Shown here: one piece after another, positions 1 through 5,616 of the stretch
Numbering within the stretch: the first letter of the stretch is position 1
Layout of the letters: each line of letters opens with the position of its first letter
Assembly: GCA_937127195.1 (NCBI GenBank)
Contig: CAKZLT010000147.1
Location: 1-11,422, forward strand
Reading direction: 5' to 3'
DNA: 11,422 nt
Source of the DNA: an uncultured Saprospiraceae bacterium
GTDB taxonomy: Bacteria > Bacteroidota > Bacteroidia > Chitinophagales > Saprospiraceae
Program-made: the position numbers and the translations under genes
The notes under the pieces: generated by a model
The model's database searches: none
The model's input: the letters and a program-made list of their open reading frames with translations, nothing else
Told to the model about the DNA's origin: nothing

Positions 1-37
1 AAGAGTTGTTCATTTAAAAGTGAATAACTCTTTTTTT
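1..37 (+). terminator. Rho-independent terminator at the left edge
   Basis: A 12-nt arm at 1-12 pairs with 21-32 (one G-T wobble) around an 8-nt loop and is followed on the plus strand by a seven-T run at 31-37. This is a standard intrinsic terminator for a plus-strand gene lying outside the window. It may also stop the minus-strand FAD gene, whose stop codon at 36-38 lies inside the T-run; the minus-strand U-tract would lie beyond the window. Confidence 0.75.
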
Positions 38-569
38 ATGAACTTATTTTGATAACAACTGTAAGAATACCTTTATCTTTACTATCAATTAAGTTGAAGT
101 TTTTCAATATTTCAATCATTCGATGAGTTAATCCCCAACCAGTTCCCCAAACGATGTGAAACCTCGGCACCGAATTACCTCGAACGTTCAAACCTCGCTC
201 TGCCCAATTCACTACTGGAAAAAATGTAAGTCCATTTTTGATTAACCAATTATAACCATGAGGAGTGCTGTAATTGATATATTGTTCCGCCCATTTGCGC
301 CCCCAATGTTCGTTTTCATCAAACTCTGCATAAGAAAACCAATCCTTTGTAGCCAAATCAATACTATCTTTGATGCCTCGTTTTTGTTGTAATTTTGAAT
401 TACAAAAGAACATTCCACCGAAAGACCATTTGGCTAATCCACCAAAATTCTCTTTGGTGTCTCGGTCTATGATAATCACTTTCTTATTGCTATCTAGCAA
501 TTCAATAGCGGCTATAATTCCCGCTATTCCACCACCAACAATAACAACTTCACTTTGATAGGTTTGCAT
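36..569 (-). pseudogene. FAD-dependent dehydrogenase, 3'-truncated (N-terminal third only)
   Basis: The 177-residue frame starts with a textbook Rossmann FAD-binding fold: beta strand VVIVGGG, the GGGIAG dinucleotide loop at residues 12-17, and an acidic end of strand 2 at D35 (IIIDRD). It continues with the NFGGLAKWSFGGMFF segment (41-55) and the VPRFHIVWGTGWG segment (134-146), both typical of the FAD_binding_2 / ketosteroid-dehydrogenase-like FAD-binding dehydrogenases. As I know the family, members are roughly 550 residues long. Here the frame stops at 177, and a terminator hairpin follows at once, so the rest of the substrate and FAD-closing domain is missing. No continuation is visible in the remaining 35 bases. 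I infer a deletion or decay product, not a functional short enzyme; an assembly break just left of the window is the other explanation. The ATG at 567-569 was chosen because the Rossmann strand starts seven residues later. Confidence 0.75.
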
Positions 570-675
570 AAATTATAATAAAAATGGTTAGGTTGATTTC
601 AATTTTTTTTGGCTACTTGAAAAAGACCGTAAAAAGTCTAAAATATTTCAATTAAATAAATATTGATAGTTACTT

Positions 676-746
676 GTTTCTAGTCTCTGGTTTCTGTTCT
701 GCTATTGGTAGCATAACCAACGGAGCAGAAACCAGAGACTAGAAAC
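676..746. repeat. Long imperfect palindrome
   Basis: The left arm (676-703) and right arm (724-746) are reverse complements over 23 positions, apart from a 5-nt insertion in the left arm. The core read on the right arm is AACCAGAGACTAGAAAC. A second small stem (ttggt 705-709 with accaa 716-720) caps the hairpin. The sequence contains purine-rich AGAGACTAGAAAC-type words and has no T-run after it, so it looks more like a dispersed palindromic repeat than a terminator. Copies elsewhere in the genome cannot be seen from this window. Confidence 0.7.
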
Positions 747-923
747 GAGAACTTATCTCATTAACCTATTTGAATAAATTAATAACTACGGAATTTTTCA
801 AAAACCAACATTTTGAAAAAGTTTCCAAAACTATCGAAAAAAAACAAATAAAAGTAAAAAGTTGTCTATAAAGAGATTTTAACCAAATAATCTATCTTTT
901 CCCTCTTTTTTTAACATAAAAAA

Positions 924-963
924 GACGTTTAGTAAATTTTTAAAATTCACTAAACGTCCTTTT
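924..963 (-). terminator. Bidirectional intrinsic terminator downstream of tal
   Basis: Arms 924-940 and 942-958 form a nearly perfect 17-bp stem (gacgtttagt / actaaacgtc at its base, one mismatch). It is flanked by an A-run at 917-923, which is the U-tract for minus-strand transcripts, and by T's at 960-964 for plus-strand ones. It begins 37 bp after the transaldolase stop and is the evident 3' end of that transcript. Confidence 0.85.
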
Positions 964-994
964 TAACTTTTTATCAAAAAAAGTAAATAATAAT

Positions 995-1651
995 CTACCC
1001 GTTTGACTTCTTGTGGTCTGCCAAAAATTTAGCCAAACCAATATCTGTCAAAGGATGCTTAGCCAAGCCTGTAATAGCACTCAAAGGGCAAGTAACTACA
1101 TCAACGCCCAATTCTGCACATTTAACTATGTGCAACGAATTACGAACCGATGCCGCCAAAATTTGCGTATTGAAGCCATAATTCATATAAATTCCTACGA
1201 TTTTTTCGATTAAATCCATTCCATCCCAAGTAATATCATCTACTCTTCCGATAAATGGAGAAAGGTATTTCGCACCCGCTTTAGCTGCTAAAATTGCTTG
1301 ACCAGGAGAAAAAACCAATGTACAATTCGTTGGAATTCCTTGCCTTGTAAAGTGAGAAATTGCCTTAACTCCTTCTTGAATCATAGGAACTTTCACAACG
1401 ATATTTTTATGAATTTGAGCCAAAAGTTCACCTTCTTTCACCATTCCTTCAAAATCCGTTGAAATCACTTCCGCACTCACATCACCATCTACCAATTCGC
1501 AAATTTTCAAGTAATGCTCCAAAATATTATCCTGACCGCTAATACCTTCTTTTGCCATTAATGAAGGATTGGTCGTTACACCGTCTAATACACCCAAATC
1601 ACGCGCTTGTTTGATTTGGTCTAGGTTTGCGGTATCAATAAAAAATTTCAT
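995..1651 (-). CDS. tal: Transaldolase, short TalC/FSA-type
   Basis: This complete 218-residue protein of the small transaldolase / fructose-6-phosphate aldolase family (usual length about 215-220) is a single (beta/alpha)8 barrel acting in the cytosol. Visible active-site elements are D6 (FFIDTAN), T26-T27-N28 (GVTTNPS), the Schiff-base lysine K87 in VVKVPM, T111 in NCTLVFS, and S168 in AASVR. Two positions separate true transaldolases from FSA: residue 61 is Glu (SAEVIS; FSA has Gln) and residue 133 is Phe (SPFIGR; FSA has Tyr). Both point to transaldolase, so I infer transfer of a dihydroxyacetone unit between sedoheptulose-7-P and glyceraldehyde-3-P in the non-oxidative pentose phosphate pathway. 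It is a single-gene unit, with a candidate promoter at 1771-1778 and a strong terminator at 924-958. The ATG at 1649-1651 gives the canonical MKFFIDTAN start. Confidence 0.93.
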   Translation of the reverse strand: MKFFIDTANLDQIKQARDLGVLDGVTTNPSLMAKEGISGQDNILEHYLKICELVDGDVSAEVISTDFEGMVKEGELLAQIHKNIVVKVPMIQEGVKAISHFTRQGIPTNCTLVFSPGQAILAAKAGAKYLSPFIGRVDDITWDGMDLIEKIVGIYMNYGFNTQILAASVRNSLHIVKCAELGVDVVTCPLSAITGLAKHPLTDIGLAKFLADHKKSNG

Positions 1652-1770
1652 TAATCTAAAATTTTAAGTTATTTGATAAGTGAAGAAGTAAATAATCACT
1701 TTATTTCTTCAAATATTTTCAAGTAATTACTAATTAATTTCAAATAGAATATAGGATTCTGTTTGTGTCG

Positions 1771-1778
1771 CAAATGTA
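1771..1778 (-). promoter_or_regulatory. Candidate Bacteroidota -7 element for tal
   Basis: Read on the minus strand this is TACATTTG, an exact match to the Bacteroidota -7 consensus TAnnTTTG. No clear TTTG -33 box lies 19 bp upstream. If used, transcription would start near 1765 and leave a leader of about 115 nt before the tal ATG. The intervening 64-codon minus-strand frame is low-complexity and is not called as a gene. Confidence 0.45.
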
Positions 1779-1874
1779 GGAAAAGAAAATGATTTGGTTG
1801 AACTTGATAGGAAAATGAAATATTTTTTTGAGTAATATTTTTTACAAAAAACAAGCAGAAATAAGTGTCTAGAA

Positions 1875-1902
1875 CTAAAAAAAGCACCAATTGGTGCTTC
1901 TT
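1875..1902 (-). terminator. Intrinsic terminator of the SRP RNA gene
   Basis: The perfect palindrome AGCACCAATTGGTGCT (1883-1898), extended by A/T pairs, is followed on the minus strand by a seven-T run (1876-1882). It lies just past the 3' end of the SRP RNA and has no other plausible client. Confidence 0.75.
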
Positions 1903-1910
1903 AAAAAAAA

Positions 1911-1995
1911 AGTGAACGTACCAGCTGCTACGACCATCTACCCTTGCTTGCTTTCACACCTGGGGGATTCAACAGGAGCTAGCTGTACGTCCACT
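1911..1995 (-). ncRNA. ffs: Signal recognition particle RNA, small bacterial (4.5S) type
   Basis: Read on the minus strand, the apical part is CCCCCAGGTGTGAAAGCAAG followed by CAAGGGTAGA. It matches the conserved domain IV of bacterial SRP RNA: the AGG...AAGCA asymmetric/symmetric internal loops that bind Ffh, and a GNRA-type tetraloop, here GAAA at 1952-1955 closed by G-U/G-C. The ends pair to close the rod: 5' AGTGGACGTAC-AGCT with AGCTGGTACGTTCACT at the 3' end. The length of about 85-90 nt fits the small type found in Bacteroidota. The RNA partners Ffh and FtsY in co-translational membrane targeting. A near-consensus promoter ends where the RNA begins, and a terminator follows at 1875-1902. 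Ends are estimated from the pairing and could be off by a few bases. Confidence 0.87.
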
Positions 1996-1996
1996 G

Positions 1997-2027
1997 CAAA
2001 TATAAAACGGTTTTTCAATTTTGCCAA
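1997..2027 (-). promoter_or_regulatory. Bacteroidota promoter of the SRP RNA gene
   Basis: On the minus strand the -7 box TATATTTG (1997-2004) matches TAnnTTTG exactly. TTGG at 2024-2027 stands 19 bp upstream as a -33-like box, the phylum's usual spacing. The predicted start falls at about 1990-1995, exactly where the closing stem of the SRP RNA begins, which supports both calls. Confidence 0.75.
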
Positions 2028-2105
2028 GCTTTTTCACAAAAAAAAACTCATTTTTTAATAAAAAAAACAGCTTCAAAAGCGATTCCATTGATAATGAAAG
2101 AGTTA

Positions 2106-2149
2106 GCTATTTTATTTTTTTAAAAAAAATTATTAAAAAATAGAATAGC
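2106..2149 (-). terminator. Possible AT-rich terminator overlapping the glsA stop
   Basis: Arms 2106-2121 and 2135-2149 (gctatt...aatagc at the base) can form a mostly A-U stem spanning the glutaminase stop codon at 2133-2135. Stem quality is modest and no clean U-tract follows, so this is tentative. Confidence 0.3.
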
Positions 2150-3047
2150 CCGTTTTGGTCGTTAATAATTCTAAAGCCGTCATTCCAATTGCCGAATTTC
2201 CCTTAGGATTTAATTTTGGTCCCCAAACCGCAACACTATACTCATTCGGGTGAATCGCTACAATTCCGCCGCCAACTCCGCTTTTGCCAGGTAAACCAAC
2301 TCTAAAAGTAAATTCTCCTGCTTCATCATAAAAACCACAAGTTTGCATAATGGCATTGATACGTTTCGTTCGGCTAGGCGTGATGATTCGTTCTCCTGTT
2401 TCTAAAGTTGCGCCTCGATTAGCAAATATCATAAATGTTTCTGCTAGTTCTTTACAAGTCATAGATAGCGAACATTGATAGAAATAAAAATCTAAAACTT
2501 TCTTCGTCTTATTCTCTATATTACCAAATGACTTCATTAAGTTAATTAAGGCTGCGTTTCTAAAACCCCATTTTTTTTCAGACTTAGCCACTGCGTCATC
2601 ATAGTTGATAGTTGGATTATTCGTTATTTGTCTAACAAAAGCCAAAAAGTCTTTCTTAGGATTTTTTAAATGTGTGACCAATATATCACTAATGACCAAC
2701 GCACCCGAATTAATCAAAGGATTTCGAGGAATACCATTTTCGTATTCCAATTGCGCCAATGAATTGAACGGATCACCAGACGGTTCTACATCAATTCTAT
2801 CCCAAAGTTCATTACCAACCAAATCAAAAGCTAATGCCAACGATAACACTTTGGATATACTCTGAATAGAAAATTTCTCGTTACTGTCGCCAAATGAATA
2901 GTGTCCATTTTTTAGAGTATATAAATGCATTCCAAATTTTTCGCCATTAACTTTTGCCAATTCGGGAATGTAAGATGCAACTTTGCCATCAAAATTCTTA
3001 AGGTCAATTTCTTTTTCTATTTCGTTTAAAATTCCTTGATAGTTCAT
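2133..3047 (-). CDS. glsA: Glutaminase A (serine-dependent)
   Basis: This complete 304-residue bacterial glutaminase of the serine-dependent, beta-lactamase-like fold hydrolyses L-glutamine to glutamate and ammonia in the cytosol. The catalytic S-x-x-K is S63-I-S-K66 in FSIQSISKV. The other substrate-binding positions of the family are all present with normal spacing: N113 (LINSGAL), E157 and N164 (SEKKWGFRNAAL), Y188 (FYFYQCS), Y240 (CGFYDEAGEF), and V258 in GKSGVGGG. The length is that of the family (about 300-310), with no C-terminal STAS or cNMP domain. The ATG at 3045-3047 gives the usual short N-terminal helix before the domain. It is a single-gene unit, divergent from the exported protein at 3133, with an 85-bp shared upstream region. 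Roles in nitrogen recycling or glutamate-based acid tolerance are known for the family but not shown here. Confidence 0.95.
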   Translation of the reverse strand: MNYQGILNEIEKEIDLKNFDGKVASYIPELAKVNGEKFGMHLYTLKNGHYSFGDSNEKFSIQSISKVLSLALAFDLVGNELWDRIDVEPSGDPFNSLAQLEYENGIPRNPLINSGALVISDILVTHLKNPKKDFLAFVRQITNNPTINYDDAVAKSEKKWGFRNAALINLMKSFGNIENKTKKVLDFYFYQCSLSMTCKELAETFMIFANRGATLETGERIITPSRTKRINAIMQTCGFYDEAGEFTFRVGLPGKSGVGGGIVAIHPNEYSVAVWGPKLNPKGNSAIGMTALELLTTKTGYSIF

Positions 3048-3083
3048 TTGTATTTTTTTAAAAAAAAAGAATAAAAAAGCAAG

Positions 3084-3104
3084 CGAATATACTAGCTACT
3101 TTCG
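3084..3104. promoter_or_regulatory. Possible back-to-back -7 elements for divergent genes
   Basis: The 85-bp divergent region contains TATATTCG on the minus strand (3084-3091) and TACTTTCG on the plus strand (3097-3104). Each is one base from TAnnTTTG, and they face away from each other 5 bp apart. Neither has a recognisable -33 box, so the call is weak. If real, the two promoters would overlap and could compete. Confidence 0.3.
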
Positions 3105-3132
3105 TTAGTAGGATTAAAAAGTAATAATTTTT

Positions 3133-3666
3133 ATGAGAATATTAATTTTAATATTGATGAGTTTACCGCTTTGGTCAAGCGCACAAGAAGAATGGCTGCC
3201 GTATCGCTCACCTGAAGGAGGTTTCAAAATAATGACTAAAGGAATTTTTAAAGAAGTCGTTACACACGCCAAAACAGGTATTGGAGACATCTCTATTCAT
3301 AGTTTGGTGTATCCGAAAGAACCAAAAGCTGGAGAGACGATTTTTACAATAACTTTTTATGATTTTCCTGTCAATACAATGCATTCTGATTCTACGGAAG
3401 TAATAGACACTTTTTTGAACCAGAGCATTCAAGCGGCAGCCGAAAGCATGGGAGGAGCAATTATTTATGAAAATGACATTGCTGTTCATAGCTTCAAAGG
3501 AAAACAATGGCGCATTAATTATGCAGAAAATACGATGTACATCAAAAGTCAAGCATTTTTGGCAGAGAATCGTTATTATTTGTTAAGTGTAGTTAGTGGC
3601 GCAGATGAAAGTTCATTAAGTTCCAATCATTTCTTTAATTCTTTTCGTTTGCTTGGATATGATTAA
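3133..3666 (+). CDS. Exported protein of unknown function
   Basis: This 177-residue protein has a short signal peptide: M-R, a hydrophobic run ILILILMSLPLW (3-14), then SSAQ with likely signal peptidase I cleavage after A17. There is no lipobox cysteine and no later membrane segment, so it should be periplasmic or secreted. The mature part has the pattern W..YRSPEGGFKI near the start, an aromatic/acidic middle (TFYDFPV, 74-80), and AFLAENRYYLLSVV (141-154) followed by HFFNSFRLL (166-174). I have seen this layout in uncharacterised Bacteroidota and Planctomycetota proteins, where 'sp.g.fsv..PG', 'nr.Y.l' and 'fl.SF' blocks recur; no function is assigned. It contains no cysteine. The TonB-C-like gene follows 30 bp downstream on the same strand, so the two are probably co-transcribed. 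The start is supported by the signal peptide. Confidence 0.75.
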   Translation: MRILILILMSLPLWSSAQEEWLPYRSPEGGFKIMTKGIFKEVVTHAKTGIGDISIHSLVYPKEPKAGETIFTITFYDFPVNTMHSDSTEVIDTFLNQSIQAAAESMGGAIIYENDIAVHSFKGKQWRINYAENTMYIKSQAFLAENRYYLLSVVSGADESSLSSNHFFNSFRLLGYD

Positions 3667-3696
3667 ACGTTTTTTTTTAACAAAAAACATTTTATC

Positions 3697-4140
3697 ATGT
3701 ACAAATTAATGAATTTAGTATTTTTTCTTATTGGCTTTCAAATGACCTTATTTGGTCAAAGTGATGTTGTGACGATTAGTCCTTGTATTGATTCTTGTTG
3801 TAATTTATTAAAATCTGATGGGTCTATTGATTTAGAAAACCGAAATAGCTGTAATAAAAGAACTATTGAACAGACAATTGCTTTGAATTTAAAATATCCT
3901 GTTGCAGCTAGAAATGCGGGTATTGAAGGTTTAGTATTTGTATCTTTTCAAGTGAATAGTCTTGGTCAAGGTGAGAACTTTAGGGCTTTGAATAAAATCG
4001 GCGGCAATTGTGAGCAAGAAGCTGTTCGATTGGCAAAGTTGCTTTTTACAGAACATCAATGGCAATATCCTGATACTGGTGATAGTGAACAATTCCCTGT
4101 TACTTATAATGTACCAATTCGATTTAGTTTGCGGGATTAG
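3697..4140 (+). CDS. Exported stand-alone TonB C-terminal-domain protein
   Basis: The 147-residue protein has an N-terminal hydrophobic segment (LMNLVFFLIGFQMTLFG, 4-20) that reads as a signal peptide ending in FGQ. It continues with a TonB C-terminal fold: LKYPVAARNAGIEGLVFVSFQVNS (65-88), the GG-x-CEQEAVRL helix (102-112), W122, and a PVTYNVPIRFSL final strand (134-145). Full TonB proteins have a membrane anchor and a long Pro-rich periplasmic linker; both are missing here, so it probably does not transduce energy from ExbBD in the normal way. Short secreted TonB-C proteins of this sort are common in Bacteroidota, with unknown roles. It has five cysteines (C30, C34, C35, C52, C105), enough for disulfides in the periplasm. 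It lies 30 bp after the preceding exported protein, probably in one operon. Confidence 0.8.
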   Translation: MYKLMNLVFFLIGFQMTLFGQSDVVTISPCIDSCCNLLKSDGSIDLENRNSCNKRTIEQTIALNLKYPVAARNAGIEGLVFVSFQVNSLGQGENFRALNKIGGNCEQEAVRLAKLLFTEHQWQYPDTGDSEQFPVTYNVPIRFSLRD

Positions 4141-4143
4141 TTT

Positions 4144-4253
4144 TAGCACCGTAGCGCGACGAGCCTCGTCGCCCGACTAACAAAAACTTAATAGTCGGGC
4201 GATACAGCTCATCCTGCTACGGTAGTTAAAAAAACTTAATTTACACGGTGCTA
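4144..4253. repeat. Nested palindromic element with 9-bp terminal inverted repeats
   Basis: The element is bounded by perfect inverted 9-mers TAGCACCGT (4144-4152) and ACGGTGCTA (4245-4253). Inside it, arms 4148-4179 and 4192-4223 are reverse complements at 25 of 32 positions (ACCGTAGC outer block, TCGCCCGACTA inner block). The 'accgt' end is therefore used by two alternative partners. It is much more GC-rich than its surroundings and begins 4 bp after the stop of the TonB-C gene. The structure resembles a palindromic dispersed repeat or a MITE-like unit. It might stop transcription or protect the mRNA end, but no T-run follows directly. Confidence 0.7.
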
Positions 4254-4315
4254 TCAATCTCAAATCCATATTTTTTAGGGTTTTGTCCGAACAATCATTT
4301 TTTTTGTCGTTAAAA

Positions 4316-4348
4316 TTTGGGTAAAATTTAATAAAATATGTATGTTTA
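4316..4348 (+). promoter_or_regulatory. Possible promoter of the SPFH gene
   Basis: TTTG (4316-4319) and TATGTTTA (4341-4348, one base off TAnnTTTG) are 21 bp apart, two more than the usual 19. It would give a leader of about 100 nt. The rest of the 4254-4455 gap holds only AT-rich sequence and the hairpin at 4360-4415. Confidence 0.35.
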
Positions 4349-4359
4349 GGTTTATATAT

Positions 4360-4415
4360 AAAAGAGGCGTTACTTATTTTTAGAATAAGCGTCTATGTCA
4401 ATAGAACACTCTTTT
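4360..4415 (+). other. Structured leader or terminator-like element upstream of the SPFH gene
   Basis: An inner hairpin (AGA-CG-CTTATT pairing with AATAAGCGTCT, two bulges, 4363-4394) is enclosed by an outer pairing of AAAAGAG (4360-4366) with CTCTTTT (4409-4415), which ends in a T-run. It could be a terminator for upstream transcription or a 5' leader fold of the SPFH mRNA. It does not match any riboswitch I know. Confidence 0.35.
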
Positions 4416-4455
4416 TTATTATTCATTAGAAAATTTTTAAAACATAAAATATAAC

Positions 4456-5484
4456 ATGGGATTATTTGACTTTTTCAAAGGAGAATTTATAGAAGTCATC
4501 GACTGGGTCGAACAGGATAAAGACACCGTAATGTGGAAGTTTCCAGATAAGGATGCTAACATTAAATATGGTGCTCAGTTAACTGTACGCGAGTCACAAA
4601 CGGCACTTTTCTTAGATGAAGGGCAATTTGGTGATGTCTATGAGCCAGGAAGACACAAGTTGATTACGGATAATATGCCGATTATGACAACTTTGAAGTC
4701 TTGGAAACATGGGTTTGACTCTCCTTTTAAGGCGGATGTTTACTTTTTGAGTACTCGTACTTTTATGGGCTTAAAATGGGGAACACCTAATCCTATCATT
4801 CTTCGTGACCCTGAATTCAAGCAAGTTCGTGTAAAAGCTTTTGGTACTTATTTTATAAAAATAAAAGACCCTAAAAAGTTCTTTACTGAGTTTGGTGGTA
4901 CTTCTTCTGTATTGAAAGTTCACGAAATTGAGGATAGATTAAGAGATATTGTGTCTCCTAAATTTGCGGAATCAATTGGAGAAGCTGGTGTTTCTGTATT
5001 GGATATGGTGTCTAATTACTCTGAGTTGGGTGATAAAATTGCGCCATTATTACAGGCAGATTTAGATCCATTTGGTATCGAATTGACTAAATTCCAAATT
5101 ACAAGTACTTCATTACCGAAAGAAGTTGAAGCATTTTATGATAAAATGACCAATATGAATATGGTCGATAACATGAATAAGTTTCAACAATTTCAGCAAG
5201 CAAATGCTATTGAAAAAGCAGCTGAAAATCCTGGTGGCGGTGCAAGTGAAGGTATTGGTCTAGGTGTCGGAATGGGCATGGCTAATCAAATGATGCAGCA
5301 GCAACAAATGCAACAACAGCAAATGCAGCAGCAAAATCAACAAGTTCAACAGCAACAACCTGTCGCTGAAACTCGTGAGAGTATCTTCTCTGCATTGAAA
5401 GAATTGGGTGCGTTGAAAGAGGCTGGTATTTTGACGGAAGCAGAGTTTGATGGTAAAAAGAAAGAATTATTAGCTAAGCTGTAA
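4456..5484 (+). CDS. SPFH-domain protein with C-terminal SHOCT domain (YdjI-like)
   Basis: This 342-residue cytosolic protein has no membrane segment. Residues 1-235 form the SPFH/'virion core protein' region seen in B. subtilis YdjI and relatives: MGLFDFFKGEFIEVIDWVE at the start, the VRESQTALFLDEGQ and YEPGRHKL segments (44-69), WGTPNPIILRD (108-118), and a band-7-like helical part ending near 235. A Gly/Met linker (259-280) and a Gln/Met-rich tract (281-301) connect it to a SHOCT-like C-terminus (309-342), ESIFSALKELGALKEAGILTEAEF. SHOCT modules mediate oligomerisation or partner binding. Relatives work with PspA-type envelope stress proteins, but no pspA-like partner is in this window, so an envelope-stress scaffold role is inference. 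It is a single-gene unit with its own candidate promoter and a clear terminator. Confidence 0.88.
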   Translation: MGLFDFFKGEFIEVIDWVEQDKDTVMWKFPDKDANIKYGAQLTVRESQTALFLDEGQFGDVYEPGRHKLITDNMPIMTTLKSWKHGFDSPFKADVYFLSTRTFMGLKWGTPNPIILRDPEFKQVRVKAFGTYFIKIKDPKKFFTEFGGTSSVLKVHEIEDRLRDIVSPKFAESIGEAGVSVLDMVSNYSELGDKIAPLLQADLDPFGIELTKFQITSTSLPKEVEAFYDKMTNMNMVDNMNKFQQFQQANAIEKAAENPGGGASEGIGLGVGMGMANQMMQQQQMQQQQMQQQNQQVQQQQPVAETRESIFSALKELGALKEAGILTEAEFDGKKKELLAKL

Positions 5485-5510
5485 GTCTTTATTTTTATAA
5501 AATACATAAA

Positions 5511-5558
5511 AAAGTCGCTATTCTTTTCATTAAGGATAGCGACTTTCTTATTTTTAAG
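5511..5558 (+). terminator. Intrinsic terminator after the SPFH gene
   Basis: Arms 5511-5523 and 5534-5546 form a 13-bp stem (AAAGTCGCTAT with ATAGCGACTTT, then one G-T) with a 10-nt loop, followed by T-rich TTTCTTATTTTT. It begins 27 bp after the stop codon. Confidence 0.85.
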
Positions 5559-5616
5559 TAATTAGTAGGGCAGCAACACTTTTATTCGTTTCCTTTTATT
5601 TTTATAAAAAAAATCC

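Larger units (their letters stand above)
570..994. other. Gene-free intergenic stretch with three inverted repeats
   Basis: No frame in this AT-rich stretch resembles a gene. It holds the long palindrome at 676-746, a perfect 10-bp inverted repeat (794-803 with 811-820, 7-nt loop), and the bidirectional terminator at 924-958. I found no convincing TAnnTTTG promoter for the FAD gene in it. Confidence 0.6.

Noticed and set aside
1696..1890. 64-codon minus-strand frame between tal and the SRP RNA gene
   Set aside because: It is Phe/Leu/Asn-rich low-complexity sequence with no domain. It overlaps the SRP terminator region and the probable tal promoter, so it looks like AT-rich chance.
1911..1995. 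tmRNA, 6S RNA or a tRNA as the identity of the structured RNA
   Set aside because: It is too short for tmRNA or 6S RNA and has no tRNA cloverleaf or T-loop, while the SRP domain IV motif and closing stem fit well.
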